Source of the DNA: Nakamurella alba
Lineage (GTDB): Bacteria; Actinomycetota; Actinomycetes; Mycobacteriales; Nakamurellaceae
DNA: 64,000 nt
Assembly: GCF_009707545.1 (NCBI RefSeq)
Contig: NZ_WLYK01000013.1
Location: forward strand, 1 to 64,000
Direction of reading: 5' to 3'
Shown here piece after piece: positions 17,516-26,173 of this stretch. A model generated the notes under the pieces. That model saw nothing but the letters and a program-made list of their open reading frames with translations. It had not been told where the DNA came from and made no database searches. The position numbers were made by a program, and so were the translations under genes. Positions within the stretch are counted from its first letter, which is position 1; every line of letters begins with the position of its first letter.

Positions 17516-19855
17516 GTGATCCAAACCAGCGGCACCATCTCCGGCGATCTGCTGGATGCCGCGCTCGGCGTCGTGGGCGGCCGCCCACCGGACGCGCTGC
17601 GCCACGTGGAGCGGATCCCGGCCCGGGACGGCCTGCCCGTGGACTGGCCCGCCTGGGTGGATCGGTCCGTGCGGGACGCGTTCGTCGCCCGCGGTATCCA
17701 CCGCCCGTGGCGGCATCAGGCGGAGACCGCCTCGTCCGCGCACGCCGGCCGGCACACCGTGGTGAGTACCGGTACCGCGTCCGGGAAGTCGCTCGGGTAC
17801 CAGCTGCCGGTGCTGTCCGACCTGACCACGCAACCGCGGGCGACCGCGCTCTACCTCTCCCCCACCAAGGCGCTGGCCGCCGACCAGCTGGGGACGCTCG
17901 ACAGCCTCGGCCTGCCCGGCCTCCGACCCGCGGTCTACGACGGGGACACCCCGATCGCCGAGCGGGACTGGGCCCGGGACCACGGCCGGATCGTGCTGAG
18001 CAACCCGGACATGCTGCACCGCGGGATCCTGCCGCAGCACGCCCGCTGGCGCCGGTTCCTGCGCGGCCTGCAGTACGTGGTGATCGACGAGTGCCACAGC
18101 TACCGCGGCGTTTTCGGCTCCCACGTGGCGCTGGTGCTGCGTCGGTTGCGGCGGCTCGCCGCCCTCTACGGATCCGATCCGGTGTTCGTGCTGGCCTCCG
18201 CCACCGTCGCCGAACCGGCCCGGTCGGCGTCCCTGCTGATCGGCGCGCCGGTGGTTGCGGTGACCGAGGACTGCGCGCCGCGGCCGGGCGCCGACTTCGT
18301 GTTGTGGGAGCCGCCCGTGGTCTCCGACGGCCTGGGCGAGATGGGCGCGCCGCTCCGCCGTCCCGCCCCGGCGGAGACGGCGGAGATCCTGGCCCGGCTG
18401 GTGTCCTCCGGCGCCCGGACCCTCGCCTTCGTCCGGTCCCGGCACGGTGCCGAGCAGACCGCGCTCACCGCCCGGCGGCTGCTATCCGACACCGACCCGG
18501 CACTGGCGCACCGGGTCGAGGCCTACCGCGGCGGCTATCTGCCGGAGGAGAGACGCGCCCTGGAAAGGGATCTCGGCAGTGGTGACCTGCTCGGCCTGGC
18601 CACCACGAACGCACTGGAGCTCGGCATCGACATCGCCGGCCTGGACGCGGCGGTGCTGGCCGGTTACCCGGGCACCCTGGCGTCGATGTGGCAGCAGGCG
18701 GGCCGCGCCGGTCGCAGCGAGAAGCGGGCACTGGTGGTGTTCGTCGCCCGGGACGATCCGCTGGACTCCTACCTGGTGCATCATCCGGAGGCGGTGTTCG
18801 GCCGGCCCGTCGAGACGTCGGTGACCGATCCCGGCAACCCCCGGCTGCTCGCGGGGCACCTGCGCTGCGCCGCCGCGGAGCACCACCTGGACGCCGACGA
18901 CGTCGAGCTGTTCGGCGGTGAAACCGCTGTGCTGCCGGTGATCTCGACCCTGCTCGCGGAGCGACAGCTGCGGGCGCGACCCACCGGCTGGTACCACACC
19001 GACCGGCAGCATCCGGCCGACGAGGTGGACCTGCGGGGCAGCGGCGATGCGCAGGTGGTCATCGTGGAGTCGGACACCGGACGACTGCTCGGCACCATCG
19101 ACCACGGCCGGTCGATGTCCCAGGTGCACACCGGCGCCGTCCACCTGCACCGTGGGATCTCCTATCTGGTCGATGATCTCGACCTCGACGCCGGCGTGGC
19201 GATGGTGCACGCCGAGCGCCCGGAGTGGACCACCATGGCCCGGTCGGTGTCCCGGACCGACCTGCTGGAGCCGGAGGCGGCGGTGTCGCTGCCCGGCGGG
19301 GTGCGGGTCGGACTCGGAGCCGTGCGGGTCACCGATCAGGTGGTCGGGTACAGCCGGCGCCGGATCGGCGGCGAGATCATCGACACCATCCCGCTGGACA
19401 TGCCCGAGCAGGTGCTCGAGACCCGCGGTGTCTGGTACTCGATCGAGCCGGACGCGCTCATCGCCGCCGGGCTGGACGAGATGGCGATCCCCGGCGCGCT
19501 GCACGCCGCGGAACACGCGGCCATCGCCCTGCTCCCGCTCTTCGCCGGTTGCGACCGGCGGGACATCGGCGGGCTCTCCATGCGCTGCCATCCGGACACC
19601 GGGCTGCCGACCGTGGTGGTGCACGACGGTCGGCCCGGCGGCTCCGGGTTCGCCGACCGCGGGCACGCCGTGCTCCGGAAATGGCTCACCGCGGTGCGGG
19701 ATGCCGTGCGCGCCTGCGGGTGTCGCCGCGGCTGCCCGTCCTGCGTACAGTCACCCAGCTGCGGCAGCGGCAACCACCCGCTGCACAAGGACGGCGCGGT
19801 GCTGGTGCTCGATCACGTGCTGTCGGCGCTGCCGGCAGCGGTGTCGATCTTGTAG
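17516..19855 (+). CDS. DEAD/DEAH-box helicase, MrfA/YprA-like (Rv3649-like)
   Basis: 779-residue superfamily 2 helicase. Motif I is STGTASGKSLGYQLP, motif II IDECHSY, motif III LASAT, and motif VI QQAGRAGRSE. The C-terminal half carries the DUF1998-type module with cysteines ACGCRRGCPSC and SPSCGSGN, which resembles the zinc-binding site of Bacillus MrfA, a mitomycin-damage repair helicase. A DNA-repair role is therefore likely but inferred. The start is a GTG at 17516, 22 bp after the kinase stop. Its 3' end overlaps the convergent reductase gene by 43 bp. Confidence 0.88.
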   Translation: MIQTSGTISGDLLDAALGVVGGRPPDALRHVERIPARDGLPVDWPAWVDRSVRDAFVARGIHRPWRHQAETASSAHAGRHTVVSTGTASGKSLGYQLPVLSDLTTQPRATALYLSPTKALAADQLGTLDSLGLPGLRPAVYDGDTPIAERDWARDHGRIVLSNPDMLHRGILPQHARWRRFLRGLQYVVIDECHSYRGVFGSHVALVLRRLRRLAALYGSDPVFVLASATVAEPARSASLLIGAPVVAVTEDCAPRPGADFVLWEPPVVSDGLGEMGAPLRRPAPAETAEILARLVSSGARTLAFVRSRHGAEQTALTARRLLSDTDPALAHRVEAYRGGYLPEERRALERDLGSGDLLGLATTNALELGIDIAGLDAAVLAGYPGTLASMWQQAGRAGRSEKRALVVFVARDDPLDSYLVHHPEAVFGRPVETSVTDPGNPRLLAGHLRCAAAEHHLDADDVELFGGETAVLPVISTLLAERQLRARPTGWYHTDRQHPADEVDLRGSGDAQVVIVESDTGRLLGTIDHGRSMSQVHTGAVHLHRGISYLVDDLDLDAGVAMVHAERPEWTTMARSVSRTDLLEPEAAVSLPGGVRVGLGAVRVTDQVVGYSRRRIGGEIIDTIPLDMPEQVLETRGVWYSIEPDALIAAGLDEMAIPGALHAAEHAAIALLPLFAGCDRRDIGGLSMRCHPDTGLPTVVVHDGRPGGSGFADRGHAVLRKWLTAVRDAVRACGCRRGCPSCVQSPSCGSGNHPLHKDGAVLVLDHVLSALPAAVSIL

Positions 19856-20388
19856 TGCAGCCGGGCCACACCGGACGGCCAGACGTCGGAGTCGAGCAGG
19901 CGCAGCTGCGCGCGGTGCTGCGGCGGGGCCACCGGGGTGCCGGCGCCCAGGGTGACCGGTGCGACGAAGAGCTCGATCTCGTCCAGCAGTCCTTCGGACC
20001 ACAACGAGGTCATCAGGTGGAGTGATCCCCAGATCAATGTGGTGCCGGCGGCATCCCGCAGGTGCGCCGCGGCGTCGGGAACGACGGTGGCAGCGAGGAA
20101 GTCGCCCCACGGCGCCGCGTCGAGGGTGCCGGAGCACACGATCTTCGGCAGTTCGTTGACCCGGGCGGCCATCGGCTCGTCACCGGCCGTCGGCCAGTAC
20201 TGCACGAAGGTCTCGTAGGTGCGCCGACCCAGCAACACCTCGTCCACCGTATCCAGCAGCCGCTGGTTGTGTCGCTCGCTGTCGCCGAAATCGTCGACCG
20301 CGGAGAAGATCTCGGATTCGTCCGTGAGGCCGGACGCGAACCCGTCCACCGACACCCATTGCTGCGCGATCACACGACGAGGCCCCAT
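19813..20388 (-). CDS. DHFR/RibD-C-like reductase
   Basis: 191 residues of the dihydrofolate reductase-like family often annotated as dihydrofolate reductase family protein. Typical elements are VIAQQWVSVDGFASG at the N-terminus, LLGRRTYETFVQYWP, TLIWGSLHLMTSL (the NADPH-binding GG/GS region) and a terminal LHYKID. Substrate unknown. Its last 43 bp overlap the helicase 3' end on the other strand. The ATG start lies inside a 12-bp hairpin (20381-20412). It follows the MMPL gene by 52 bp on the same strand. Confidence 0.8.
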   Translation of the reverse strand: MGPRRVIAQQWVSVDGFASGLTDESEIFSAVDDFGDSERHNQRLLDTVDEVLLGRRTYETFVQYWPTAGDEPMAARVNELPKIVCSGTLDAAPWGDFLAATVVPDAAAHLRDAAGTTLIWGSLHLMTSLWSEGLLDEIELFVAPVTLGAGTPVAPPQHRAQLRLLDSDVWPSGVARLHYKIDTAAGSADST

Positions 20389-20412
20389 CCGGACATGATG
20401 CCGGACGGGGCC
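20381..20412 (-). terminator. hairpin spanning the start codon of the DHFR-like gene
   Basis: GGCCCCATCCGG (20381-20392) pairs with CCGGACGGGGCC (20401-20412), 11 of 12 bases, around an 8-nt loop. It lies just past the MMPL stop and includes the initiation codon (20386-20388) of the next gene. It may end the MMPL transcript or hide the DHFR-like start; sequence cannot separate these. Confidence 0.5.
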
Positions 20413-20440
20413 TGGTCGTGCTGTGGAGCGTGCGGGTGGA

Positions 20441-22669
20441 TCAGACGTGCTCGGGCTGCCGGTCGGGCAGGGCATCGGCGGCCTCTGTAGCCTCTGTCGT
20501 CGACACCTCTGCCTTTTCGCGGCTCTCGAGGGTGCGCATCAGGCGCTCGCCCTCGATGTCCACGTGCGGCAGCACCTTGTCGAGCCAGCGCGGCAGGTAC
20601 CAGCCGGCCTTGCCGAGCAGCGTCATGACAGCGGGCACCAGGGTCATCCGGACCAGGAAGGCGTCGGCCAGCACACCGACCCCGAGGGCGAACCCGATGG
20701 AGGCGATGACGGTGTCCGGCGAGAGCACGAACCCGGCGAAGACGCTGAACATGATGATCGCGGCGGCGGTGACCACCCGGCGGCCGGCGGTGAAGCCGGT
20801 CATCACGGCCTGCTTCGCGTCCTCGCCCTTGGCGTAGGCCTCCCGCATGCCGGAGACCATGAACACCTGGTAGTCCATCGCGAGGCCGAACAGCACGCCG
20901 ATCATCAGCACCGGCAGGAAGGAGATGATCGGCTGCGGGTTGTCCCCGGACAGGAAGCCGAGCCAACCCCACTGATAGACCGCGACGGTCGCACCGAAGG
21001 CGACACCGATGGAGAGCAGGAAGCCGAGCGCGGCCTTGATCGGGACGACGATCGAGCGGAATACGAGCAGCAGCAGGATCACCGCGAGTCCGACGACCAG
21101 ACCCAGGTACACCGGCAGCGCGCTGGCCAGCTTCTCCGAGACGTCCACCGCGATGGCGGTCTGGCCGGTCAGGCCGATGGTGGTGCCGGTGGCCGCCTCC
21201 CACTGCGGGGTGAGGTCGCGGATCTGGTTGACCAGGTCCTCGGTGCGGTCGTCCGAAGGACCGGTCTTCGGAATGACGGTCAGCGTCATCATCGTGCCGT
21301 CGCTGCTCGCCGCGCCGGGTGCCGCCAGCGGGCCGGCGGGCAGGGCGTCGATGTCCTTGGCCAGCACCTCGGCCGCCGCGGTCAGCTTCGCCGGCTCACC
21401 CGAGATCACCAGCAGCAGCGGGCCATTCAGGCCCGGGCCGAACCCGTCGGCGACCAGGTCGTAGGCCTTGTGCTGGGTGGAGTCGGCCGGGGCAGAGCCG
21501 TCGTCCGGCAGCGCGAGGTCCAGCTTCATGGCCGGGACGGCGAGCACGCCCATCAGCACGACCACCGCACCGATGACCCAGGCCGGACGCTTGTTGATCA
21601 TGCGGATCCAGCGGCCGTGGGCGACCGCGGTGGCAGTGTGCGCGACCGGGGCCTTGCCACGGGCCTTGCGCGGCAGCACCTTGGTGCCGGCCAGCGAGAG
21701 CAGCGCGGGCACCAGGGTCAACGCGATGAGGACCGCGACCGCGACGGTGGCCGCGGCGCACAGACCCATCACCGACAGGAACGGGATGCCGACGACGCTG
21801 AGGCCGGCGAGCGCGATGACCACGGTGAGGCCGGCGAAGGTGACGGCGGAACCGGCGGTCGCGGTGGCCCGGGCGATCGATTCGCGGACCGGCATGCTGG
21901 TGGCGAGTTGACTGCGGTGCCGGGAGACCAGGAAGAGCGAGTAGTCGATCCCGACGGCCAGGCCGAGCATCAGGGCGAGGATCGGTGCGGTGCTGGTCAT
22001 CTCGACGAAGCCGGAGGTGAGCAGGATGCCGGACATGCCGACGCCGACGCCGATCAGTGCGGTCAGCATGGTCATGCCGGCGGCGACGATCGAACCGAAG
22101 GTGATGAGCAGCACGACCAGCGCGATGACCACGCCGATGGCCTCGGTGGTGTCGCTGCCGGCCGGCTGCGGGGCGGCCGCGCCACCGAGTTCGATCTCCA
22201 GGCCGGATCCGGAGGCGGCGGTGGTGACCTTCGACAGCGCGTCGACGGCGGCGGTCGGGACGTCGGTGGCGGAACCGGTGAAGTTCACCGTGGCCAGCGC
22301 GACCCGGCCGTCCGGCGAGATCGACTTGGTGGTCACCGGATCGGTGACGGCGGCGATGCCCTGGATGGCACCGGCCTCCTTCACCACCTCGGCGATCTTC
22401 GCGGCCGTGGCCGGCTCGACGACGGTCTGCCCCTCCGGCACGGCGAAGACGATGCGACCGGACGCGCCGCCGGCGGCCGGGATCTTGGCCTCCAGCTCGT
22501 CCAGGGTCTGCAGCGCCGGGGTGCCGGGGATGCTGAAGGTGTTGGACAGGGTGCCCTTGAGCGCTCCGGCCGCACCGCCCAGTCCGACGAGCAGGACCAG
22601 CCAGACGGCGACGACCGCCCACCGGTGACGGGCGGAGAACGCGCCGAGTCGGTACAGCAGGGTTGCCAT
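20441..22669 (-). CDS. MMPL/RND-family exporter
   Basis: 742 residues with the RND layout: an N-terminal helix (RHRWAVVAVWLVLLVGLGG), a periplasmic-type loop domain, helices 2-6 containing the family motif GLAVGIDYSLFLVSRHR, then the duplicated half with a second loop and LFGLAMDYQVFMVSGMRE. The acidic residues in the GIDYS and AMDYQ helices carry the proton relay. MMPL proteins export lipids, siderophores or drugs; there is no neighbouring biosynthesis locus to name a substrate. The ATG start has AGAGGT 8 nt upstream. The promoter is at 22722-22750. Confidence 0.9.
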   Translation of the reverse strand: MATLLYRLGAFSARHRWAVVAVWLVLLVGLGGAAGALKGTLSNTFSIPGTPALQTLDELEAKIPAAGGASGRIVFAVPEGQTVVEPATAAKIAEVVKEAGAIQGIAAVTDPVTTKSISPDGRVALATVNFTGSATDVPTAAVDALSKVTTAASGSGLEIELGGAAAPQPAGSDTTEAIGVVIALVVLLITFGSIVAAGMTMLTALIGVGVGMSGILLTSGFVEMTSTAPILALMLGLAVGIDYSLFLVSRHRSQLATSMPVRESIARATATAGSAVTFAGLTVVIALAGLSVVGIPFLSVMGLCAAATVAVAVLIALTLVPALLSLAGTKVLPRKARGKAPVAHTATAVAHGRWIRMINKRPAWVIGAVVVLMGVLAVPAMKLDLALPDDGSAPADSTQHKAYDLVADGFGPGLNGPLLLVISGEPAKLTAAAEVLAKDIDALPAGPLAAPGAASSDGTMMTLTVIPKTGPSDDRTEDLVNQIRDLTPQWEAATGTTIGLTGQTAIAVDVSEKLASALPVYLGLVVGLAVILLLLVFRSIVVPIKAALGFLLSIGVAFGATVAVYQWGWLGFLSGDNPQPIISFLPVLMIGVLFGLAMDYQVFMVSGMREAYAKGEDAKQAVMTGFTAGRRVVTAAAIIMFSVFAGFVLSPDTVIASIGFALGVGVLADAFLVRMTLVPAVMTLLGKAGWYLPRWLDKVLPHVDIEGERLMRTLESREKAEVSTTEATEAADALPDRQPEHV

Positions 22670-22721
22670 GGGCGTGACCTCTCGAAACTGAACGGGAACA
22701 GCCGGAAAGTAGCTGCGCGTG

Positions 22722-22750
22722 AGGTTACGGTCACGGAGTGTGCGTTACAA
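22722..22750 (-). promoter_or_regulatory. sigma-70-type promoter of the MMPL gene
   Basis: Read leftward, TTGTAA (complement of 22745-22750), a 17-nt spacer, and TAACCT (complement of 22722-22727). This gives a leader of roughly 45 nt to the MMPL ATG at 22669. Confidence 0.5.
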
Positions 22751-22934
22751 CGGTTGGGGGACCCGCGCGGACCAAGATCAACCCAACGGATGGCCGGCGG
22801 TGGCTCGCGACCTCCCCGATCCGGTGGATCCGTTGCTGTCGGTGACCTTTCGCCACCTGTTCGAGGTGCTTCCGCCGGTGCATAACCTCCGGACCGGATC
22901 GAGTGGGAGGTTGTCCACCGTCGGGGCATCCTGA

Positions 22935-23834
22935 CTACGCCGGGATGCCCACCTCGTACAGGCCGTCGTCATCCTTGACGGTCACGGTGACACTCTTCAG
23001 GAGTCCGTCCTGGAGGACCGAGCAGACGAAGGATGTGCCTGCAGCCACGGGCTGGTTCGTCGGGCATGACACCTTCTCGATACCGACCAGGCCGTAGCCG
23101 CCCGGAGCCTGATCGGTCAGAATCTTCATCACGCCGGACTCGAGTGCCACCTGATCGAAGATTCGCCCCACCGGTCGAACAGTCGAGGTGGTCACAGAGG
23201 TCTCCTGCACCTCAACAGCCGGGATGCCCACCTCGTAGGTACCGTTGTCATTCTTCACGCTGACGGTGACGTTCTTCCGGACTCCGTCCTGGGTGACCGC
23301 GCACAGGAAAGAAGTGCCCGCGTTCACCTCTTGATCGCTGGGACAAGCGACGTCTGAAACTCCGGACAAGGCATATCCGCGCGGAGCGGGTTCTGTCAGG
23401 ATCTGCAGGACTCCGGACTCGAGCCGAACTCGGTTGAAAACCCTTGTCTCGTACACGCCTGCTTGGACGTCCTCTGCAGGGATGCCGACTTCGTACAGAC
23501 CTTCGTCATCCTTGACGGTGACCGTTGCCTTCTTCCGACTGCCGTCTTGGGTCACCACACAGACGAATGACGAACCGGCCACCACTGGTTGGTCGTCGGG
23601 ACAGGTCACATCCGAGATGCCCACCAGGGCATACCCGCTCGGCGCGGGCCCGGACAGTATCGCCAATACTCCGGCCTCGACTGCATCCTGATCGAAAAAT
23701 CGCGGTCCGATCTGCCCACTCTGTCGACCGGAGACTTCGTTGGCCGACTGCGACGAAGTTGCCCCGGCTTGGCACCCAGACAGGAAAAGCACTACGACCA
23801 GCGTGCTGAATCCGACTCGCCTCCGCCCACCCAT
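22935..23834 (-). CDS. lipoprotein with three tandem DUF4333 domains
   Basis: 299 residues. The signal peptide ends in the lipobox LFLSGC (Cys near residue 21). Three repeats of about 80-90 residues follow, each with a leading helix (LESGVLQIL), a GY..LxGV segment, a Cys pair (VxCPxxQ and SFxCxVxQDG) and a closing KxVTVxVKxDxGxYEVGIPA strand. This is the DUF4333 pattern, usually a single copy in actinobacteria. Function unknown; it is expected on the outer face of the membrane. The gene is visibly less GC-rich than its neighbours, which could mean transfer or relaxed codon use. Confidence 0.85.
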   Translation of the reverse strand: MGGRRRVGFSTLVVVLFLSGCQAGATSSQSANEVSGRQSGQIGPRFFDQDAVEAGVLAILSGPAPSGYALVGISDVTCPDDQPVVAGSSFVCVVTQDGSRKKATVTVKDDEGLYEVGIPAEDVQAGVYETRVFNRVRLESGVLQILTEPAPRGYALSGVSDVACPSDQEVNAGTSFLCAVTQDGVRKNVTVSVKNDNGTYEVGIPAVEVQETSVTTSTVRPVGRIFDQVALESGVMKILTDQAPGGYGLVGIEKVSCPTNQPVAAGTSFVCSVLQDGLLKSVTVTVKDDDGLYEVGIPA

Positions 23835-23895
23835 TCAGCGATGGTCGCACGGGATCGCGAGCCAATGGCCGTCCCGAACCAGATCAGCCTGCACC

Positions 23896-24726
23896 TCACC
23901 CATCAGTGGTCACCGGACCGGCACGGGCGCGGCCGTGCGCCGTGCCGGTGAGTGGATAGCCCACGGTGCACTCGGTCTCGACCAGGGCATCGAGCCCTTC
24001 GAACCGGCAAGAGGAGATCGCTGCACCGTTCTGCTCGGCGACGACCGCTGCCCGGGCGCAGGCGGTATCGGCCCCGCGCAGTGCCCAGGATGCGGCGGCC
24101 AACGCTGCCAGGTCGGCCGCAGCCTCCGCGCGCTGCCGGGTGAGCGCCGCGGCGCCCAGGTGCACCGCCAACCCCAGCACCGCCACCAGCGTCATGGCGA
24201 TGACGCACACCTGGATCGTGGCGAACCCGCCGTCCTGGTCCCGTCGTCCGATCCGGGGCCGCTTCCCGTGCGTGGCACGGGCGTCGGTCCCGGATGCGAC
24301 CGCCGGCCCAACGATCGAAGCGATCCGGCAGCGAAACCCGAACATCCGGGACCATTTCCATCGGAGGGCGAGGGTTTCCGTCCCCGATGTGCGGCCAGAT
24401 CCGCCGGTCGCGATCCTCCGGCGGCGAAACCCGAACCTCCGGGACCGTTTCCATCGGCCGGCGAGGGTCTCCGTCCCCGATGCGCGGCCAGATCCGCCGG
24501 TCGCGATCCTCCGGCGGCGAAACCCGAACCTCCGGGACCGCTCCCATCGGCCGGCGACGGTATCCGTCCCCGATGCGCGGCCAGATCCGCTGATAGCGAT
24601 CCTCCGGCGGCGAAACCTGAACTTCCGGGACCGTTTCCATCGGTGGGCGACGGAATCGGTCCCCGATTCCCCGACCCGGTCGTCTCCATGCCCGCTGCGA
24701 GCCTTCACGTGCCGCGACTCATCCAC
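23896..24726 (-). CDS. TadG/TadE-like pilus protein (Rv3654c-like) with an in-frame Arg-rich repeat N-terminus
   Basis: The C-terminal 111 residues are the real pilin-like part: GGFATIQVCVIAMTLVAVLGLAVHL spans the membrane, then TRQRAEAAADLAALAAASWAL and a Cys pair, matching helicase/secretion-neighbourhood TadE-like proteins. Upstream the frame stays open through the 93-bp repeat array. A GTG at 24726 with GAGGAG 7 nt upstream overlaps the TadE stop by 8 bp, so translation probably starts there (276 residues). The first 165 residues would be four Arg-rich 31-residue units (RSRRFGFRRRRIAT in each). Family members are about 85-140 residues. The long N-terminus is inferred from the start signal, not proven. 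Confidence 0.65.
   Translation of the reverse strand: MDESRHVKARSGHGDDRVGESGTDSVAHRWKRSRKFRFRRRRIAISGSGRASGTDTVAGRWERSRRFGFRRRRIATGGSGRASGTETLAGRWKRSRRFGFRRRRIATGGSGRTSGTETLALRWKWSRMFGFRCRIASIVGPAVASGTDARATHGKRPRIGRRDQDGGFATIQVCVIAMTLVAVLGLAVHLGAAALTRQRAEAAADLAALAAASWALRGADTACARAAVVAEQNGAAISSCRFEGLDALVETECTVGYPLTGTAHGRARAGPVTTDG
24285..24670. repeat. 93-bp tandem repeat array, four copies plus a degenerate partial
   Basis: Units begin at 24331, 24424, 24517 and 24610, exactly 93 bp apart, each starting GCGAAACC(C/T)GAAC on the plus strand. A decayed partial unit lies at 24285-24330. Inner copies are nearly identical. The last unit keeps an inverted repeat, GGGACCGTTTCC (24627-24638) against GGAATCGGTCCC (24652-24663), 11 of 12 pairs. 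The same element recurs as a single hairpin at 46832-46882. 93 is a multiple of three, so frames remain open across the array. Confidence 0.85.
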
Positions 24727-25084
24727 CGATCGACTCCTCACGATGCGCCACGGCCCGGGCATCGAGCCGGATGCCGGACAGCACGGACCCGGGTGACGCC
24801 CGCACCACTGCGACGACCAGGTCGCCGTCCACCCCGAGTTCCAGTGATGCGCCGGAGGGCGCCAGTGCGGCCACTGCCGCCTGCGCCCCGGACTCGTCGC
24901 CCCGACCGGCCAGCCGCGCCGCCTCCGCCGCCGCGTCGGAGATGCGCAGCTGCGCGATCACCGTCATCAGCCCGGCCAGGCAGAGGACGAGCACCACCAT
25001 CAACGACGACAGCGCGAGGGCTGCCTCGACGGTGACACCTCCCCTGTCCGCACGCCGCGACCGGCCGGCCGGGGTCGCCGTCAC
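24719..25084 (-). CDS. TadE-like minor pilin (Rv3655c-like)
   Basis: 121 residues. The N-terminal RRADRGGVTVEAALALSSLMVVLVLCLAGLM has the TadE signature: a short basic leader, Gly, then the glutamate of VEAALAL before the membrane span. The rest is a small outer domain. It belongs to the Flp/Tad pilus assembly apparatus at the membrane. The GTG start overlaps the DUF4244 stop as GTGA, and its own stop overlaps the TadG-like start. Confidence 0.85.
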   Translation of the reverse strand: MTATPAGRSRRADRGGVTVEAALALSSLMVVLVLCLAGLMTVIAQLRISDAAAEAARLAGRGDESGAQAAVAALAPSGASLELGVDGDLVVAVVRASPGSVLSGIRLDARAVAHREESIGG

Positions 25085-25449
25085 AGCGAGGTGTTGAGCG
25101 CGGAGTTGACCAGGTCGGTCAGACCCGCGATCACCGAGTCACCGGTGACGATCTTGTACAGCACCGCCGCGAAGGCCGCCGCCACGATGGTGCCGACCGC
25201 GTACTCCACGGTCGACATGCCCGCATCCGACGGCACCTTCACCGCCGACTCCTCCACCGACGGTCCCGTGGCCGATGACGCCTTGACCATCGACACGGTC
25301 CCGTCGCCGAGCAGGAGGCAGTCCTCGGAACCGCGTCCGCAGGCGCACGTCTCGCCGTCACCGACCGGACGGTGCTCGCCGTCCGGGTCGAACCCCGGCT
25401 CATCGACCGGGATGTCCCACCCCGGCAGCAGTGTCGCTCGTCGTCCCAT
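25081..25449 (-). CDS. DUF4244 Flp pilin-like protein (Rv3656c-like)
   Basis: 122 residues. The C-terminal half, DAGMSTVEYAVGTIVAAAFAAVLYKIVT, is the DUF4244/Flp prepilin signature, with Glu-5-like position after the cleavage-prone Gly-Met. It is likely the major pilus subunit. The N-terminal 75 residues form a longer, acidic extension than in typical members and include CACGRGSEDC. The ATG at 25449 is well supported by AAGGAG 6 nt upstream, so the extension is probably translated. First gene of a three-gene leftward operon with TadE- and TadG-like genes. Confidence 0.8.
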   Translation of the reverse strand: MGRRATLLPGWDIPVDEPGFDPDGEHRPVGDGETCACGRGSEDCLLLGDGTVSMVKASSATGPSVEESAVKVPSDAGMSTVEYAVGTIVAAAFAAVLYKIVTGDSVIAGLTDLVNSALNTSL

Positions 25450-25689
25450 GTCCACTCCTTCCCGCGCCGGCCGGGTGCCGGCCGCATCACCACCATCCGC
25501 CGCATTCGCGCTTCGGATCGGCTGCCCCGAAAGGGATGTGGACAGCCGGAGGAGTGTGGACGGACCGGGTGGCACAGATCCGACGAGCACGGTCGGAGCG
25601 GATAAATCGGCCGGACCCGATCCTGCCGAGCCTGTGACCGACGCCGATCCAGTGTCCCGGCGGCGCCGACGACGGAGCCTGCACGTTGA

Positions 25690-26066
25690 CGAACGTTCCA
25701 GCTGGAATCGACCTCTCGGACGCATGCGTTCCAGCTGGAACGCCGAGATTCGCCTCGGCACCGTCCCAGCAGCTCCGAGAACCGGACCGCCAAATCACGA
25801 ACGTTCCAACTGGAAGGGCGTGATGCGACCCGCATGGCCCCGGCAGCGCCCACTTGATCACTCCGCTCCACTGCGTAACGTTCCAGCTGGAACGCCGACC
25901 CCCCGCCTCCGCACGTTCCAGCTGGGACGTCGGATGCGAGCCGCACTGTCCCAGCACTCCGACCACTCGACGCACTCGATCACGGATGTTCCAACGGAAC
26001 GCCACAGTCCGGCCGCCCTGCTCCCCACGGTCATGCCCGGCGTCGCATCCGGTCCCGCTGGGACAT
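25690..26066. repeat. cluster of GTTCCAGCTGGAAC palindromes in a roughly 185-bp higher-order pattern
   Basis: The intergenic region 25450-26173 holds no convincing gene. Exact or near palindromes start at 25695, 25728, 25803, 25880, 25915 and 25988, with decayed GTCCCAGCA forms at 25763 and 25948 and GTCCCGCTGGGAC at 26052. Successive spacings are 33, 35, 40, 77, 35, 33, 40 and 64 bp. Matching members are 185-187 bp apart, so an eight-member set looks like a duplicated four-member block. On the leftward strand these give SSWN or FQLER translations, which are artefacts. There are no cas genes and the spacers are unequal. Confidence 0.85.
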
Positions 26067-26173
26067 GCCGCGCCCCGAAGGTGCACAGCGCCGCGCGGAG
26101 CCCAGCCAGGGACGCCGCGTCCCTGGATGAACCGGTCCTTCACCCGCCCTGCCGACGACAGCAGGCTGGTCCC

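Noticed and set aside
20423..22885. 820-codon rightward frame opposite the MMPL gene
   Set aside because: Low-complexity shadow; MMPL motifs are on the leftward strand.
22719..22934. 71-codon rightward gene upstream of MMPL
   Set aside because: No ribosome binding site, unlikely composition, and it would cover the MMPL promoter.
25239..25946. Protein-coding gene with SSWN/FQLER repeats
   Set aside because: The peptide repeats come from translating the palindromes; different frames give different repeats and no start signal is present.
25690..26066. CRISPR array
   Set aside because: Palindromes are 13-14 bp, spacings vary from 33 to 77 bp, copies differ, and no cas genes occur in the window.
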